Origin: Acanthaster planci
Lineage: Eukaryota > Echinodermata > Asteroidea > Valvatida > Acanthasteridae
DNA: 64,000 nucleotides
Direction: 5' to 3'
Assembly (NCBI RefSeq): GCF_001949145.1
Contig: NW_019091364.1
Location: forward strand, 4,095,942-4,159,941
Shown here: in pieces, positions 11,403-25,700 of the stretch
Position numbering within the stretch: position 1 is the stretch's first letter
Layout: each line of letters begins with the position of its first letter
The notes under the pieces: generated by a model
What the model was told of the DNA's origin: nothing
Databases searched by the model: none
What the model saw: the letters and a program-made list of their open reading frames with translations, nothing else
Program-made: the position numbers and the translations under genes

Positions 11403-12598
11403 CGGCACAGCCAATGACCACATTGGAGAGACACTTAACATACTTTGTAATTTTCCAGTCGATGCACAATCCTGCACCCTCCTCCCCAGTGCATCCAGAG
11501 ATAACATACTGCCAATCCTTGGGGTCTTTCTTCAGCAAAGTGCATTCCCACCGTTCTTGCAGCTGTTCCAACGGTTCATCTTCCACAGGTTTGCATTTTG
11601 CCTAATGCACGGAATTCTCGAGATCGAATTCTCCCCAGACCTACCCCCTAAAAGCCAATCTCACTCAGCCGACAATCTCAGGTATATTTGCACACTGGTG
11701 TAGTACCCGGGTTACTAAAACAATGTCTACTTGGACAGATACTGTAGGTCTGAGGGCTATCGCTGCATAGTTTACAACTATCCACTACGGTTCCCAAAAA
11801 CGCGATTTTGAGAGTTTTCAGGGTGTGTTTTTGTTTTTTGTTTTGTTTTCTTTTGTTCCTCAGAAACCTGGGAAAATTCTCCCCATTAAACTTAACAAGA
11901 TCTTAGGACAAATCATGCACTTTAACTAGCAAACCCTTGGATAGGGACTTGAAGGACTTCCTCAGGTTAATTTTAAACGCTTTCATCGTGCATGTTCATC
12001 TCTGTGTTGTTCGCGGCTGAGTTGGTATCATACCAATGTTCAACGAATACGGGTCTTTTCGTTTGAGTACAATGCACTCTCGAAACTTCATATACGATAA
12101 CGCACACGGCGACATGCTCATGTCGATTAATCAAAACGTCTCCATGCAGTCAATCCAATCCAATGAGAGGGCATGTGGGGAGTTTCCATCGCACACACAA
12201 ATCAACTTCCAATTTCGTCCCATAGTCTGTCAATTTCCTCTTACGAATACAATTGATGGTCGCTTCTATTTGACAAAAAGTGCCTACAAGTCGCGATCAC
12301 TGGCTGCACAGGATATTACCACAAACGAAAGCATTTGATAAGCTTTGATTTAAATGTTCAGGCCTGACTGCTGTTTAGACTTAGAATATCATTCAGTAAC
12401 ATCAACGAACAGGAGACGTCATCCAAAACTGTCATCTAAAGATGTGATTTAATCCAAACCCTATTCACACTCACATAATAAACAGTAGAGAAAAGTTTAA
12501 CCCGGGATTGTCTGTACCATTTTGTACAGTAAAATATATCTGTCACCGGGATATATTCATTGGCATTTCACGAGCAACAACAAAAGAGAGAGCAGTAA

Positions 12599-12642
12599 AG
12601 TTTTTTGTTTTTGTTTTTGTTTTTTTTTGTTTTGTTTTTTTT
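12599..12642 (+). repeat. T-rich (TTTTTG)n low-complexity tract
   Basis: Runs of five to nine T separated by single G. Confidence 0.9.
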
Positions 12643-15544
12643 ACGCGAAGGGCTGGCAGGGGGACTTTAAACTCAATGATTTGTTAACCTTTTTACGATG
12701 CTCTCCAAGAGAGGACATAGTGGGGGCAATCTATGTCGCATGCGCGGCACATATGAAAGCTCACGCCGCTGGCATGGGTACAGAGGCATTAATGTACGAA
12801 CAATCGTGATGAAAATCGCCTAGATTAACCCCCCTCCCCTTGAATGCTGGGGGCAAAATCCAACCTGATCTCATTACTGTACCGCTTGGAACGCCCTGCG
12901 TTGGAGCCAGCGCACGAAGAAGTGGATGAAATTCTGTATGCAATATGCCAGCGGCGTTCCTTGTTATTGAGTCGGGCCCTGTAAGGAAGCCGAAATAAGC
13001 TCCCTCCTATCAGCAGTACGTCTTATCAGCTCAGGGAAGCGCTGCATTACGTGTGCATTACCTGTCATCCCTGTAAGTGTATAAAAGTTCAATTTTCTTT
13101 TTCTCTCCAACAAAATATCGGAACACAATCTACCAACTTGTTTTTTCGCAGAACACATTGTGGCAACGGACCAAATTGTATTATCTTTCTTAAGAGCGAG
13201 AAAGTGTATTCTATTTCTGGACTTGGTTTCTCTCTTTTGGATATTTTTTCCACTTTGAGCCACCATTTTTATTTAACAAGAAACCACCTCACGAGGTGAT
13301 ATTAAGGGGTGCATTCCACCAAATGGTTGCATTTCTGCGCCCGAGCTCATTAATATTTTGATCCCACAGGCTTTTTACAATAAGACATGCCATAATCAGC
13401 AGGGATAGAGATATTTCTATAAATCACGAATTTGGGACTGGTAGTTTCCAGTTCGGAGTATCTCACAAAAAGCCCCAACCTGTGGGCCTATTTTGGATAG
13501 AGGCGGGCGGCTACATTCAGAGCTTAGCGCACAGTTTTACTACTATTTTGGGGGTATCTTTGGGGAAAGAAAGGCTAACCCCGAAGCGAACTTCTGGCCA
13601 TAATTTTGAATTTCCAGTGAAAAACCGGAGGCTAACCTCTTCCCGAGAGTCAATAGGCAGCGATATTTCAGCCTGATTTTGCACTGTTTTCTATGGGCGC
13701 GTATTTGGTGTAGTGAAACCTGTAAAAACAAGATGGCGGAGCCCATGTTCAGAGCAACAGGGACGCCTTGTCCTTATTAGTGCTTTTTTAATGTACGGGC
13801 GGAGAAAATGAGCATTTTCGTCTTGGGAAGTTGTCAAAACAGTATACAAAGATTACAGAAAAATATCCGAGGAATGGACACCGTGTCTCTTTGGAGGGGC
13901 TTACTGACTCTTTTGTCCTATTAGTGTAACTGAAAAAGGCCACAAAACTCCTCCATTTGGGAGGCAAAAAGCCCCCCCCCCCCCAACGCTAGGAAAACGG
14001 AAATTAGAAGGTTTTAATCATTAATTTCGTCTATTCGTTCTCTTTCTGGCAGTTTTTCTTCTCTGTACCCTGCAGTTTTGTAGCAGATGTTTGATTGTCC
14101 CTTTTGTTTACTGAGTAAGATTGGCATTGCGCACAAACACTGCCGCATTATAGCTGATATCTTGATTAGCGAAATCAGACGAAACAATAATCGCAACGTG
14201 ACTGCAGGATGATTTTGTTCCAGTTTATATAGCGCAAAGGGAAAGCGGGATATCCCCCCCCCCGATTTATCAGAGACTCAGGCGATTTTAGGTTTTTGTT
14301 TAATTTCCCTTCTTCTTAAACTGCGTACAAAGCCCCCACATTTAGCATCACCCCAAAGAAATGCCATAAAGTGTTTACAGAAAGATACTTCCCAATTTGC
14401 CCCGACCCGAAAATTTATAGTTCTGAATTTGCTTACGGACTAAGGTTGCAGGTAGACGTATAAGGCAGATGGAAAGCTCTTTTATAATTGCATTCAATAG
14501 GGAGCAAATCTGAAATAAAGTTGGTATCCTCTAGGCCTATGTTGTAGTTCATCATGCTGGGACTGACGTTAATTTTCGACCTATGCACTGCACATCGTCT
14601 CGACCACACTAACTTGGAACGTCATCATTACGGACACACAAGTTGCAGCGTTGACCCAACTAACTGTGGGAATGTTATAGACTTGATTGGTTAAGGAAAA
14701 TGGACGCAACTAGTTGCCGAGCCGCAGTCGAAGACATTATCAACGTCCATCCCCCTGAGCTGGTCTTAAACGTTAGTATAATACCGGTCGAGCACATATT
14801 TATTCCTATTCATAATTAAATACCTTCTCAGCCAGAAAGTTCGATTCCTTTATGGCGGTCTTCATGTGCCATTCTTAAATACTTTATGACTAAGTAAATC
14901 CAAATAAGTTAAATACTGACAATTTCCAACGATATCATTCACCAATTTTTACTTCAATGCTATATACCTCAGCGGACCGTTGCTTTATGCTCGTTGAGGA
15001 CTGGACACGTGATAGGCTAATGACCAATAGGACTGGCTAAACTTACTGTATGAATATTAATATGTATTAAAAGGGAAAGTATTCGTCTAAACAGTGCAAT
15101 TTATCTGGTGTTCAGAGAGAAACCAGATACAAAATTGTATTGCGGAGTATGTTATCCGTACGATACCTCATTCATGACCAGATAAGCAGTGTATACGAAA
15201 GAAGCTGAATGATGTCTTGCCGTTATTCACAGACGAAGATTGCGAGGTATTTTTTTCCGTTACGCAACCATAGGAGGCGAGGCTGAACTTGGAACAAAAG
15301 CTGTTTCTTTACCACGTGATATATTGCTCTTTGCAAGTAAGTACAGATAGCAAACAAGATAAATTTACAATAACATGGGGATGGCCTATCATCCTTACTC
15401 ATAACGTTGACTAAAGTTGAGAGGGAAGCAGCTACAACATGGCAAAAGGCTAACAGCAAAAGTGTTCATTTTTAAGAGAGGGAGTAAAACCTAAGATCCA
15501 GATAAAAACGAAATCATCGTCGCAAAGGACTCATCGAAAATCAT

Positions 15545-15605
15545 TTTGTCCCGGGCCGGGAATCGAATTCGGCCCATCGTGGTAAGAGGGGAGTACATTT
15601 ATATA
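15545..15605 (-). repeat. tRNA-like B-box (SINE or tRNA relic)
   Basis: On the minus strand the sequence reads ATTCGATTCCCGGCCC, close to the RNA polymerase III B box GGTTCGANNCC. A similar block (ATTCGAATTCCCGGCCC) lies at about 57263-57279, also on the minus strand. No full cloverleaf can be drawn. Confidence 0.3.
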
Positions 15606-16811
15606 TCCCGACAGTCTATGGCACTCATAAGGTCCAAAACGTGTGCCAACTCCATAGATAAAGAATAAAAAGATGACGCGATGAATCGACACAGAAATCA
15701 AATGCACGCATGTAATGCACGTTGTGAATCCGGCTCACAGAGGTACGAGGTGGGGAGAAAAGGTAATTTTCTATACGTCATCTCGAATACCCTGAACAAA
15801 ACCACAGTTTGAAAAAAAAAGGTACATCGAAGGTCCGAACATTCGACAAAATAGTCAGCATGCTTTCCTTCATAAATCACGGCAACAATAGCGGTGCAGC
15901 TTTTGCAGGAGAAATAACCGAAATTATGTTGCTCAAGTATCTTACATTTTTTGCCACATCTGAATAACAGCGTATACCCTTTGCCTGAGTAAACACACTC
16001 CATCTGGTATCACACGTCATATATAGCATTGGGCATAGCATCCTACACCACAATTTCCATCGTACATGAGTTCATCGATGAGACCACTGACAAGAGTGCA
16101 AATATAACGAAAGTTCTCAAGTGTTGCTAAATAGTTTTGCTGCTCTGAACAATCAAAAGGGAATATGATGGTGTCTGCGTTGATGATACATTAGATATGC
16201 CCATTTGTCATGAGGGGAAGACAACACCGGGTAATTTGCATCAATCATCCCAGTGTGTACCAAGATCTGTGTTGACAAAGTTGACAAGCAACGACAAAGA
16301 TATTCGCCATTTAAAATTTCTTTTTCCACATACCCAAACGATGCAAAGACCAACAGAAATTTACGCCTGGACATCACGTCTCGCCTGTTTGCCGTACATG
16401 CACACACCGACAGGGCTGCGTTTTCACGCAGTGTTTGCCTTCATCTCTTGCAAATGATTTTTTCCTCACAATTTCTTGCGCAAACACTCACAAACACGAG
16501 GACCCGTGATAGCGGTGGGCATGGAGGCCAGGCAGTCATCAATTTATCATTTGTGTCCCTCGCGGTATAGGCCTACGTCGCCTCGCTATATGCTCGATCG
16601 GCAGTCGTAATGTGGTCCGGTAGAGTGCAGGTAATAATTACCCCATGCCTATAAATAAAGGACAACCACCGCTCAACAGCTGAATCGCGAAGACTTTGAA
16701 TTGAATGTTCAACTTGTAGTCCTTTGTGGAATCTCTTGCAAACTGTCTTAAAATTGTGTAATTTTACGACATTATCAAGTTGTTCACGTGTAAGAGCACC
16801 CTTTTTATATT

Positions 16812-17629
16812 CTATGGTTTTCATTTCCGACCGACCCTATTTTGGGCTCCCAATCACGGAAAAAAAAGCTTTTTTCCCCACCGACCCTGCTAAAAACACC
16901 CACCCCTCCAAAAAAAAAATGAAGGGGAGAAAATGGCCAGCATGACCTTTGAAAACAAAAGCCCTGAAAACTTACGATTTCGCAAACGACCAACAGCGAC
17001 GGTCGGCGTTCGCGTGAACATTCGGTACACCGCACCTTTCCGTGGCCCACTGAGGTTCGTGAATAGCTCTACAGTTGTCTTGACCCGGACTTGTACAACG
17101 GGATTTTCAATGTGAGCAGCATGGTACCGACCTACAGCATTAGACTTCATCAGTCCAGCGCGGAATGTTTTGTGACTTTGGGTAACAATAAGAACATGTA
17201 TATCCCATTTGCATGCAAGTATACACAAAACATGTTTTTTCGATTTTTTTATACATTTATCTTTGTTTAATACTTATGCAGAGAGAACAAAAAGGCCCCT
17301 GTACAAGGAAACTTGAGGATATAAGACAAGTCTACTCGTGTTGCTACACGCGCTGATCATTTCATTCAATATGGCGGCCTTCACTGTTGTGACCTTCGTT
17401 AGGTGCATGGTCCAAGTAAAATCAAAAGGTACGATTATGATAGGCCCAACCTGGGTGCAAGATGTGGCAGAAAATACTCAATAAAACAGGTAACCAGAAT
17501 ATATGTACATTGTGCATTCGGCCAGGTTTATTCAGTCATTTATACACCAGCAACATGGAATTTTTTTTAAGGTTTTTTTTTTCGACCGACCGACCTTATC
17601 TCAAGTGGTAAAAGAAATGAGAACCATGA
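16812..17629. repeat. Possible DNA transposon with short inverted ends and CCGACCGACC motifs
   Basis: CTATGGTTTTCATTT at 16812-16826 is mirrored by AAATGAGAACCATGA at 17615-17629. Just inside both ends are CCGACCGACC-type runs and homopolymer A/T tracts. The 790-bp interior has no transposase-like frame. It is either a non-autonomous element or a chance pairing of short arms. Confidence 0.4.
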
Positions 17630-17743
17630 AATTGAATACAGGCTTTCCACTGTATTAAAAACTAAATTTACAGTGAGAAAATATGAAAAGAAAGAACAGA
17701 CAGTCCCGTCCTTATAAAGGCGTTACCCCGTTAATGCAAGTCA

Positions 17744-17864
17744 TTTGTTTTGTTTTGTTTGGTTTGGTTTGGTTTGGTTTGGGTTTGGTTTGCTTTGCTT
17801 TGGTTTGCTTTGGTTTGGTTTGCTTCGGTTTGCTTTGCTTTGGTTTGGTTTGCTTTGGTTTGGT
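17744..17864 (+). repeat. (TTTGG)n minisatellite
   Basis: A 120-bp array of TTTGG units, grading into TTTGC variants. Apparent hydrophobic open frames through it are artefacts of the repeat. Confidence 0.95.
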
Positions 17865-18600
17865 GCTCAGCGCCCTCCCTTTATGGCACGGTTTTTCCGT
17901 CGATGGTCACTGTATCGTGTATCCGTCCACTTTTTCCAAAATAGCTCCGAAACCACACTTTAATGATCTTTTGAAATGTATCCAACCTCAACACTGTATC
18001 ATACAATAAAGGCCCGCAGGCTGGTGTAAAAATATACAGCACATGTACATGTATGTCGCCGGGATTCAATTCAAGCGACATGGCACCGACATGTGTATCC
18101 TTTCTCCAGCGCGAAGCCTAAACTAATTTTGTCACATTCGTCTCCCGTAGTAATATGTTTATCGTTTCATGATGAATTGCAGCGACAGCAGCAGCAATCT
18201 ATGGGCAAGACTTATAATAATTGTTGCAATACATTTTTGAAACACTCGTTTATGGTTATAGTACAGACAGGTTAATTGATTATGGTAAAAACTGAAAACT
18301 GTGGAATTACATCTTAAACTTAAAGCTTTTTATATTGTCATGAACGCAACAAAATACAAGAAAGAAACAAGTATACATAGAAACTACAGGCAGAATGTTC
18401 ACGTACATGTATGTAAATGCAATCTAATGGTCATTTTCTTATTCATGACAAAAAGTACACGCCCTGTTACTAAATTAAGACAGCGTGGAAACACATCTTA
18501 AACAGCATCGCAGACTAAGATGATTATTAAAGAGGAAGTTGTGTTTTTTACGATTCCGCAAATACCAGTTGTGATCCGCAGCGACCACAAAACTGACAAA

Positions 18601-18641
18601 TAAACAACAAACCTAAACAAACAAACAAACAAACAAACAAC
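18601..18641 (+). repeat. (AAAC)n microsatellite
   Basis: About nine near-perfect AAAC units. Confidence 0.9.
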
Positions 18642-21580
18642 AGAAAGAATTCAAAGCAAGTTGAATTATATATATATAGTGCCACTTAACTGTCACAAAA
18701 GCCACTATACTTTCCAGGGATCGTGAGTTTCTATCCATTCTCCTCATGGGAAAGAGACAAGCTTGAATGTTGGGAATGGCGCATTTCTTCTATAACCTAT
18801 TACATCCCGTTAATAAAAACGCACTGTCCACCTTGCGCAGAGTTGATTTCATTATATGTTCACCATTTGTCCCGTGAAAACTGTCCATTATGGCGTAGCT
18901 ATTACTAATTTATTAATAAAAAAATGCCAGAGGGACGGTCGAAAACCTCCGTTCTGCCATGAAACAAACGAAACAAGAAGGCAGATGGGAAAACCCGTCT
19001 TGGTTTGCCGGTCACGCCTGAGTAACTACTGTATAACGAGATCAATTGGTAGGCGGACGAATTATCCGCCTGTGGGCTTCCCTCCATGTCGCCTATAGTA
19101 AGCTCGTGCATACCGATCGCTGCGCCAATTTGTGTACGTACGACTTTGTGATTTCAAAGGCGACGGTATCGGCAGCTACCTACCCGTGCACCATGCAGAC
19201 GCACGTGCATATCCGTTGAGGGGGAGACTGGGATTTTTAGCACGTGATCAACCATTCCTTTGCTTGGTAATAACAATGCGTTGTTTTCCAAAAGTGTTGG
19301 CCGGCTTAATGTTTTTGATTTGTGAGCAGTTTCCATATTGTGCACGGCAATACGCAGGTGTGGACGTCAAAAAGCCAAATTTCGAGGCTAGGTTTGTCGT
19401 AGATTATAGATCCTAAACATATCACAGTCAATTACCGACCGATTTAAACTATAGAGCGGAAGGTGATATGTTTTGAAATTGTTGGCAGCAAACGTATTTT
19501 ATACACACATGTCTCACTGCATCAAACAGAAATGCAATTTCACTCAATGTTTGCTGAACGAAATTGATGTTTGTTAAACTTTATAATTACATATGACGTT
19601 TAACGGCGTAACGGTTTTGGATTCACATAATCTGTTCAGGTAAGTATACAATGTGATCAATTTCAGAAAGGAAATTCAGTTAGTCCAAATAAGCATGCAT
19701 AAAATACTCGCAAAATAGGTTTTTGAATGTGTTCAGCAATAAAAGTTGTACTGAACAAGGAGCTATGGAACCAAAATGTCTTTAACAGAGGTGAAAATCT
19801 TTCTAAGTTTTGTGTCGCAGTTGAAGTAGCACTAGCGAAGTAAAACGTCTCCGACTGATATACTTAAAAAAAAATTATTCGGAAGGTTGTCCAATTATTA
19901 TAAAATGGATAACCGATACTTGTGATGCGTGAAATAGGCTTTACCCGAGGCAAATTTTCATACCATCAAACTTTATGTAAGGAATTAAGTCAACTTTTTT
20001 CAGGTGTATTTATCCTTCCGTTGAACATCGCTTCAAGAAAGGTTGGAACCTTCTAATTTGTACAGTGAATTGAGCGTTCCCTTTACACTGAGATTACATT
20101 CAGTAATAAAAGGATACAGTTTCCAATTAGGCAAAATGCCTGCATGTGTAGAAGGGTAGATTGATAACAACGATGATGGACTAATAACGTTCAACATACA
20201 TTAATAATTTTGTGAAATGTGAGACCAAAGCCGTGTATTGTAAACCCTGTATACGATAACCACTTTGCTTTTGCCTTATTATACGTTCATGTCTGCGTAT
20301 TTACCACAACATACTACACCCAAACAAAAAGCAAGTTCTGTTAAATGGGCCTACAATTGTATGCAAGTGTCTTGTTACTCAAGATCGTTTTTGTAACCAT
20401 GCAAAGACCGCTTTTTTTGATCTCATGGTAATGAACATCTGTTCAGCTATATAACTGCAGAAGGGTAGATACCTAAGCAGAAACAAAAAGCTCATAACCA
20501 AGGTCTCGGGACATACTCTACGAGGGACATACATGTAATACATTCTGCACCTTAAGGAGCCGTCTCTGCTACAACAGAGTCACGACACTGCCTGTGCTCT
20601 GCGCTCAATTTCAACCCTCGAACTGCAATTTCCATGTCACATAGCCGTTGGCCGGAGATATCCGATATTGCAGGGGCGTACATGCCAAACAAAGGGAGCC
20701 AGATGCACAGGCCGTGTGAGTTTCAGTGGAGCGTGAGCGAGAGAAAAACGGAAAATGTAACCAGTATGACAAATACTGTCGGACATCTCTCCTGTCCAGG
20801 TTCTGTATTAAATGGAATAATGGAATTTCTGGCGCACTGGAGATTCAAATTCAAGTCAAGGAGAAAAACACGACAGGGGAGAGTGTCACGTTTCTCCTTT
20901 TCTGTCAGTTTTAAATTAAGAAACATTAAGAAGTATCAATTTTTTTTCTCAACTGCTTCTTTTAATGCGGTGAGAACAAGTTATTTATTTTCACAGCAAC
21001 GGCTCATTGCATTCTCCTGTAAAGAGAAGGTCTGGGCAGGTTTGATCATCAACATTGCTAAGCTCAAAATACTACACTCCCTCGGTAGAAGAATCTTTAA
21101 AAATGTTACCGCCAAGTCTTCTGCAAATAGTGCAGAGTGTTGAGACTAGGGTTAGGAAACCGAAAAGGGCAAAGACTACTGAATTACACGGCAAAGGAGC
21201 TGGAAAAACTCTCAAAAAACATTTCCTTTGATAGCTACTATTCTCCAACCCCTGTTGTTTGCTTTAAAAATTCTTGTCGATACTCTTACCAGTCAAAAAT
21301 GTTCTGGAATTCCAAACAACAAACTCAATACAGTGGGAACTGAAGGTTTTGATTTATATACAAAAATGCGACATGGCGCACGAACTTGTATCGGGTTGAG
21401 GACAGAGGTACCAAAACGCATGCTGTGGGCCACAATTACAATTGAATGCAGCATCCACCGCCATAAGTAATAATGTAAGACTTCAGTGGAGAATGAAAAC
21501 TACGGCAACGCATGTAATTTTAAATAAATGCAGACCCAGTGTACTGCACTGACTAAATGCTGCGCAAGAGGGTACTTCAA

Positions 21581-21610
21581 TAGACCTTATTCATAGGTAC
21601 GACGTTTTTA
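21581..21610 (+). repeat. Short dispersed motif, copy 2 (TAGACCTTATTCATAGGT)
   Basis: Matches copy 3 at 28400 (TAGACTTTATTCATGGGTCG) and more weakly copy 1 at 6574. Confidence 0.35.
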
Positions 21611-22517
21611 TCTGATTCCCCAAATCTATTGCATTCCACGTTATCAGCTAGATGGGATGGTGTCAGACTATTTGGGTTCCAAACCTCACTTTCAGTGTTT
21701 TTGAATGTCGCTAAAACATTTGAATATAATTTATCACAAATTTAAAAACATTCTTAACAAAACTGGTATGAATTCGTACGATTTTTTTTCCGTTGCTGTT
21801 ATTTATTTCTCAGGTTCCCCAAATAAAAGGGTTTACCTCTGACACTTTCAATTCCAGATGGCCGAAACTTGAATAAAGTCTATTACAACACAATGTTATG
21901 AAAAACCATAATAAGCGATTGACATAAGGAGAAAGTAAGAGAAAATATTGCAGCACAGGTACAGTTTGGAGGCAATTGTCGTGACGAGACTGCATTTTAA
22001 TTGTTTGCCTGGGATAAACAGTGGATCATGCAGAGTTCACCTGCTGTCTGTATTAACTATTTCTGTCAATACAACCGCACAGATATATGAGGGTCAGTGC
22101 TTTGAAGCGCACTCGGAAAACACAATAAGTGATTTCGACTTAAAATAGAGGTACCTTTGTGATACTTTCCAGTTTTGCTTTCCTTCTGTTTTGTTTCCTC
22201 TTCTTTTTCTTCTTTTCAAAACGTACGGTTAACTTATAGGCCTAGAACAGTCCCCCTCTACTTGGCCTTTGAAAGAAATAAAACCGTTCAACAGACCATC
22301 TCAGGAAGCTGCTCTCACTGTGCAAATCGATGCAGTCAGTAAAGCACACTGATTATTCTAAAATGGTCTAGATGCAAGGAAAAACCTCAAATCCTTAAGC
22401 AGCCTGAAAAGGTTTATTTTGAACGGGAAATAACTGGAAACTCGCAATTAGACCTGGTATTTGGTAATGCTTCGGTTTTTTTTTTTCATAAACCCGTTTT
22501 CTCACTAACACCTGCAG

Positions 22518-22753
22518 TGGAAATGGAGACGTGACCGAGAGGGTCGGTGGCGGAGCAAGCTCTATTCAGGAGCAACACACGTCGGGGAGAAACTTCCTCG
22601 AGGACCAACGAACGCAAAATAGCAAGAGCTGTGCTCTCCACCGGAGAAATATTGCACGGTTTAGTGGTGCAGCGGTGGGGAAAATGTCCTCAACGCACAT
22701 TGATTGCTGCCTAAAGAAAGTGCTTTTGCCTCTGGGAACAACACCAAGACTGG
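22518..22753 (+). CDS. Candidate internal exon, unknown protein
   Basis: A strong acceptor (twelve T's, then TTTTCTCACTAACACCTGCAG) precedes a 236-base block. One frame is fully open and ends at a fair donor (CTGG|GTAAAT). The exon would enter with one base completing a codon and leave in phase 1. The encoded 78 residues are polar, begin around NGDVTERVGGG, and include an HIDCC motif. I recognise no domain. An open frame over 236 bases is only modest evidence. It could also be a non-coding exon or a chance pairing of splice signals, and no partner exon was found. Confidence 0.25.
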
Positions 22754-25700
22754 GTAAATAAGATTTGTAGAGGTTAGTGCGATCAGTTAACTATACCTCT
22801 TTAGCTTTTTTTTTTTTGTCTCTCTTATTTCCCCTCAAAGGGCGCGCGTGCAGCAGGTTAATACGCCTCGGTTAAGATCAAACTAGAATCCCCCAGGTCC
22901 CGGCGCGACCCAATTAATTTGAGTCTCACTAGAGTGAAGCCGCAGTCCAAAGCTCGGGCAATTGGACAGAGCATGATGGCCTGCACTCAACGCTAGGGGC
23001 GTGTCGGCAAAAATTATACATTCACTCGTGGAAACACACCGAAAGGCGAATGACGAAACCAAACCGATCGGCAAATTGTTGATCTGGTCGGTGTATCCTG
23101 TTTATACCGCGCGACAGGTTCAATTTGTTGTTATAACTGTTTTCATTTGAGCCCGTTCAAAACCAAAATTCAATCACGCCAGCCGTTTTGATACTGCCTT
23201 TTTGCTCGAGCTGAGGAAGGGAAACGGGATTTCTTCCAATGAATGTACATGGACCTGGGGATTCTATTTTGCTCTTAAGCGAGGGCGTATTAATACCCGC
23301 TGTACACCTGATCCTTGAAGGGGAAAACGAAGAACGGCACCTAAAGAGGTGGGAATGATATCCGGTCGAACTTCAGTGCGGAATATTCATTCGATATTGC
23401 CCCAAATCAAAAGGAGTATCAGTGAAAGCCTGAGCATACTTTTCGCTGAAAAAAAAATGAAGGCAGGTATCTCGGACGAAGCAGACGTTTTGGCTAAAAG
23501 GTTCACTTTTAAGTTAATGGGACAGCTGCAGCAGACCTCCCTTTGCTAAGGCTGCGACAGCAATTACTCAACCTACAACGTCAAGTCTCACAAGAAAAGG
23601 AGGCTGAACAATATTGATGACTACATGCACCGGAGTGATGTCTGAATATTGATTCAGTCATGTAGAACCAGACCATTAATCAACAACCTCGTCATTACAT
23701 TTGTGGCGACAAACTCATTTCGAACGCTGAAAAATAAAAGTTGATGATATACAACTTTGAAGTGTCGACGAGGCGGTTGACACGCAATTGCTTTTCACTG
23801 TGTTTGACACGATGTCAACTCCGTGCACTTAGGTCGTCGATTAATGAACGTATTGTGTACTCAGCTGATGTTTGGAGGGTGCATGTTCAGCATTTCAACG
23901 AGTGATAACTTAACAGGCTCGTACATCTGTCTCTGCAGACTGTGAATTTCACGTTTCCACGAACTGCTACTCAAAAAGTGCATGTGCAAGTTTCATAGAA
24001 AAGTTCTCCCTGAATCAAAAGCCTGTGTTATACCTTCCTAAAAATGGGCGATTTTCTTAAATGACCCCGTAAAAAATTCCACTGAATGATTGCAGCAAAC
24101 CAAACGACATGATGATGTGAAGAGGGAAAAATAATAATTATGTGGACCCAATCTTTAAAAGTCTTAACATCATTCTGACATATGAATTACCTAGAAAATT
24201 CAGCATTCAGACTCCTGTTGCAGTTTTTCTTTAATATCCGTATGAGAAATTGGCATAGGGTGGATATGTGTACTGATTAACCATAAGGAACGAGATCTAG
24301 TTATCTCCAACTTCACCAAAACGTGTTAACTTGACGCTCAGAGCACAAACTAGCAGCGCAGCTGGGCGCTCCAGTAATGATGGACCCTTTGAGGCACGCA
24401 CCAAGGAGCTACGGTGCGCCGAAGAGTGAGAGGGAATCGCGCCTCACTGCCTTTTCAAATCAACCATTCCACCCGCTGTTTTGATAGAATTATCCCTTGT
24501 TTTGGTGTAAGCGTGGAAAGTGGGGTAAGTGTTATAAGGTTTCAATCCCCGTGGTTCAGGCAAAATAAAGGTTGAACAGAACAAGATGCCACGGACAACG
24601 AAATATAATATGCTCAAAATTGATTATTCCGACATATAAACTCGAATCTATCCCGATGTTCTTGGAATGGACCTTTTCACCTGCTCTCCATTTCAGATGT
24701 GAGGCAAAAATAGTCAAAGAGAACACCAATGTGAACCTAAATCATCAGACTGGAGGCAAGCACATTTTGCGAGGTAATAGGATGACAGATATTTTTTTAA
24801 TATCCATAGAGTGAACACTGACAATGGTAAGGATGACGTGCAAATACCGGGCAAAAAAACGAGGTAAAGGCTGGAATACCCAAAGAAAAGTACCAGCAGG
24901 TAAAAACAGATTTTAGAAAGAGTGATCTCCAGACTTTAAAACGACCCAAATGATTCAAATGGATACTTCGTTCACATTGTGACCTTCCTAAAACGCAAAG
25001 AAATTACCACAGGATCGATACTCTATCGTTTCCTCACATGTCACGAAACTGTCAGATTTCGTGAGTAATCAAATGGAGATATATTTCCCTTGAGGATTTT
25101 GATCAAAACAGTGACAAATGTTGAACCACTCGTCAAACTCTGCACTTAATAAAGCAGTGGTGTTGTTTTCATTTTTGTTTTGTTTTGTTTGTTTTTGGTA
25201 GAAGAGATTCTTAATTTTACTCCTCCCACACGCTTGTCATGATTGGCGTAGGCCTATATCAAGGATGATAGACTTGCCCAGTTGACGTGAACCACAGGTG
25301 AGAACTGAAAACATGCCTGCAGGTTCCTCTATCTCCAACACAAAGCACAAGATTCCATCAGCTGAAGAAACGGATAAGTGCTGCCTTTCAGCATCCTGGT
25401 ACTTGGAACACAATTGATACTAGGTGTGTGTGTGTGTCATGAGGGCACGTACCGTCTCGAACTGACCAGATATACTGCACCAAAGGCCGGCAGGATGCAA
25501 CCGGGCGTCAGAAAGAGATGAAGAGAGCAGGTCAGTGCTTAGCTCTAAGAGCTGGAAGGGGTTCTCAAGTCAATTACCAAACGTAGAAGGCCATATACTG
25601 GACCTAGCTTCCATACGTCCCGTGTGAGATATTTCGTCCCGCTACATGCAAAATATCGTCTTTGCAAAAGGTGCTACAGGGTGAAAATACACTGCCGTAC

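Larger units (their letters stand above)
11403..16811. other. Non-coding stretch with simple repeats
   Basis: No gene supported. It holds T/G-rich low-complexity tracts (about 11827-11860 and 12599-12642), long C runs (13971-13983 and 14255-14263), and a tRNA-like B box near 15550. Open frames of 100 residues (12036-12338 plus, 12964-13266 minus, 15698-16003 minus) have no recognisable domain or splice context. Confidence 0.35.
17865..22517. other. Non-coding stretch
   Basis: No supported gene. It contains an AAAC microsatellite (18601-18641), a short AT dinucleotide run near 18667, a dispersed motif at 21581, and the longest uninterrupted frame in the window (169 residues, 20634-21143 plus), which looks like chance (see rejected items). 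Confidence 0.35.

Noticed and set aside
15698-16003. Cysteine-rich 101-residue minus-strand frame, possibly zinc-binding
   Set aside because: Cysteines are not in any known zinc-finger spacing and there are no paired histidines.
17683-18009. Hydrophobic, membrane-like frames
   Set aside because: They are translations of the TTTGG minisatellite in several frames.
20634-21143. Longest open frame (169 residues, plus strand)
   Set aside because: No domain, mixed basic and low-complexity composition, no splice or promoter context. A frame of this size is expected by chance in 64 kb on six frames.
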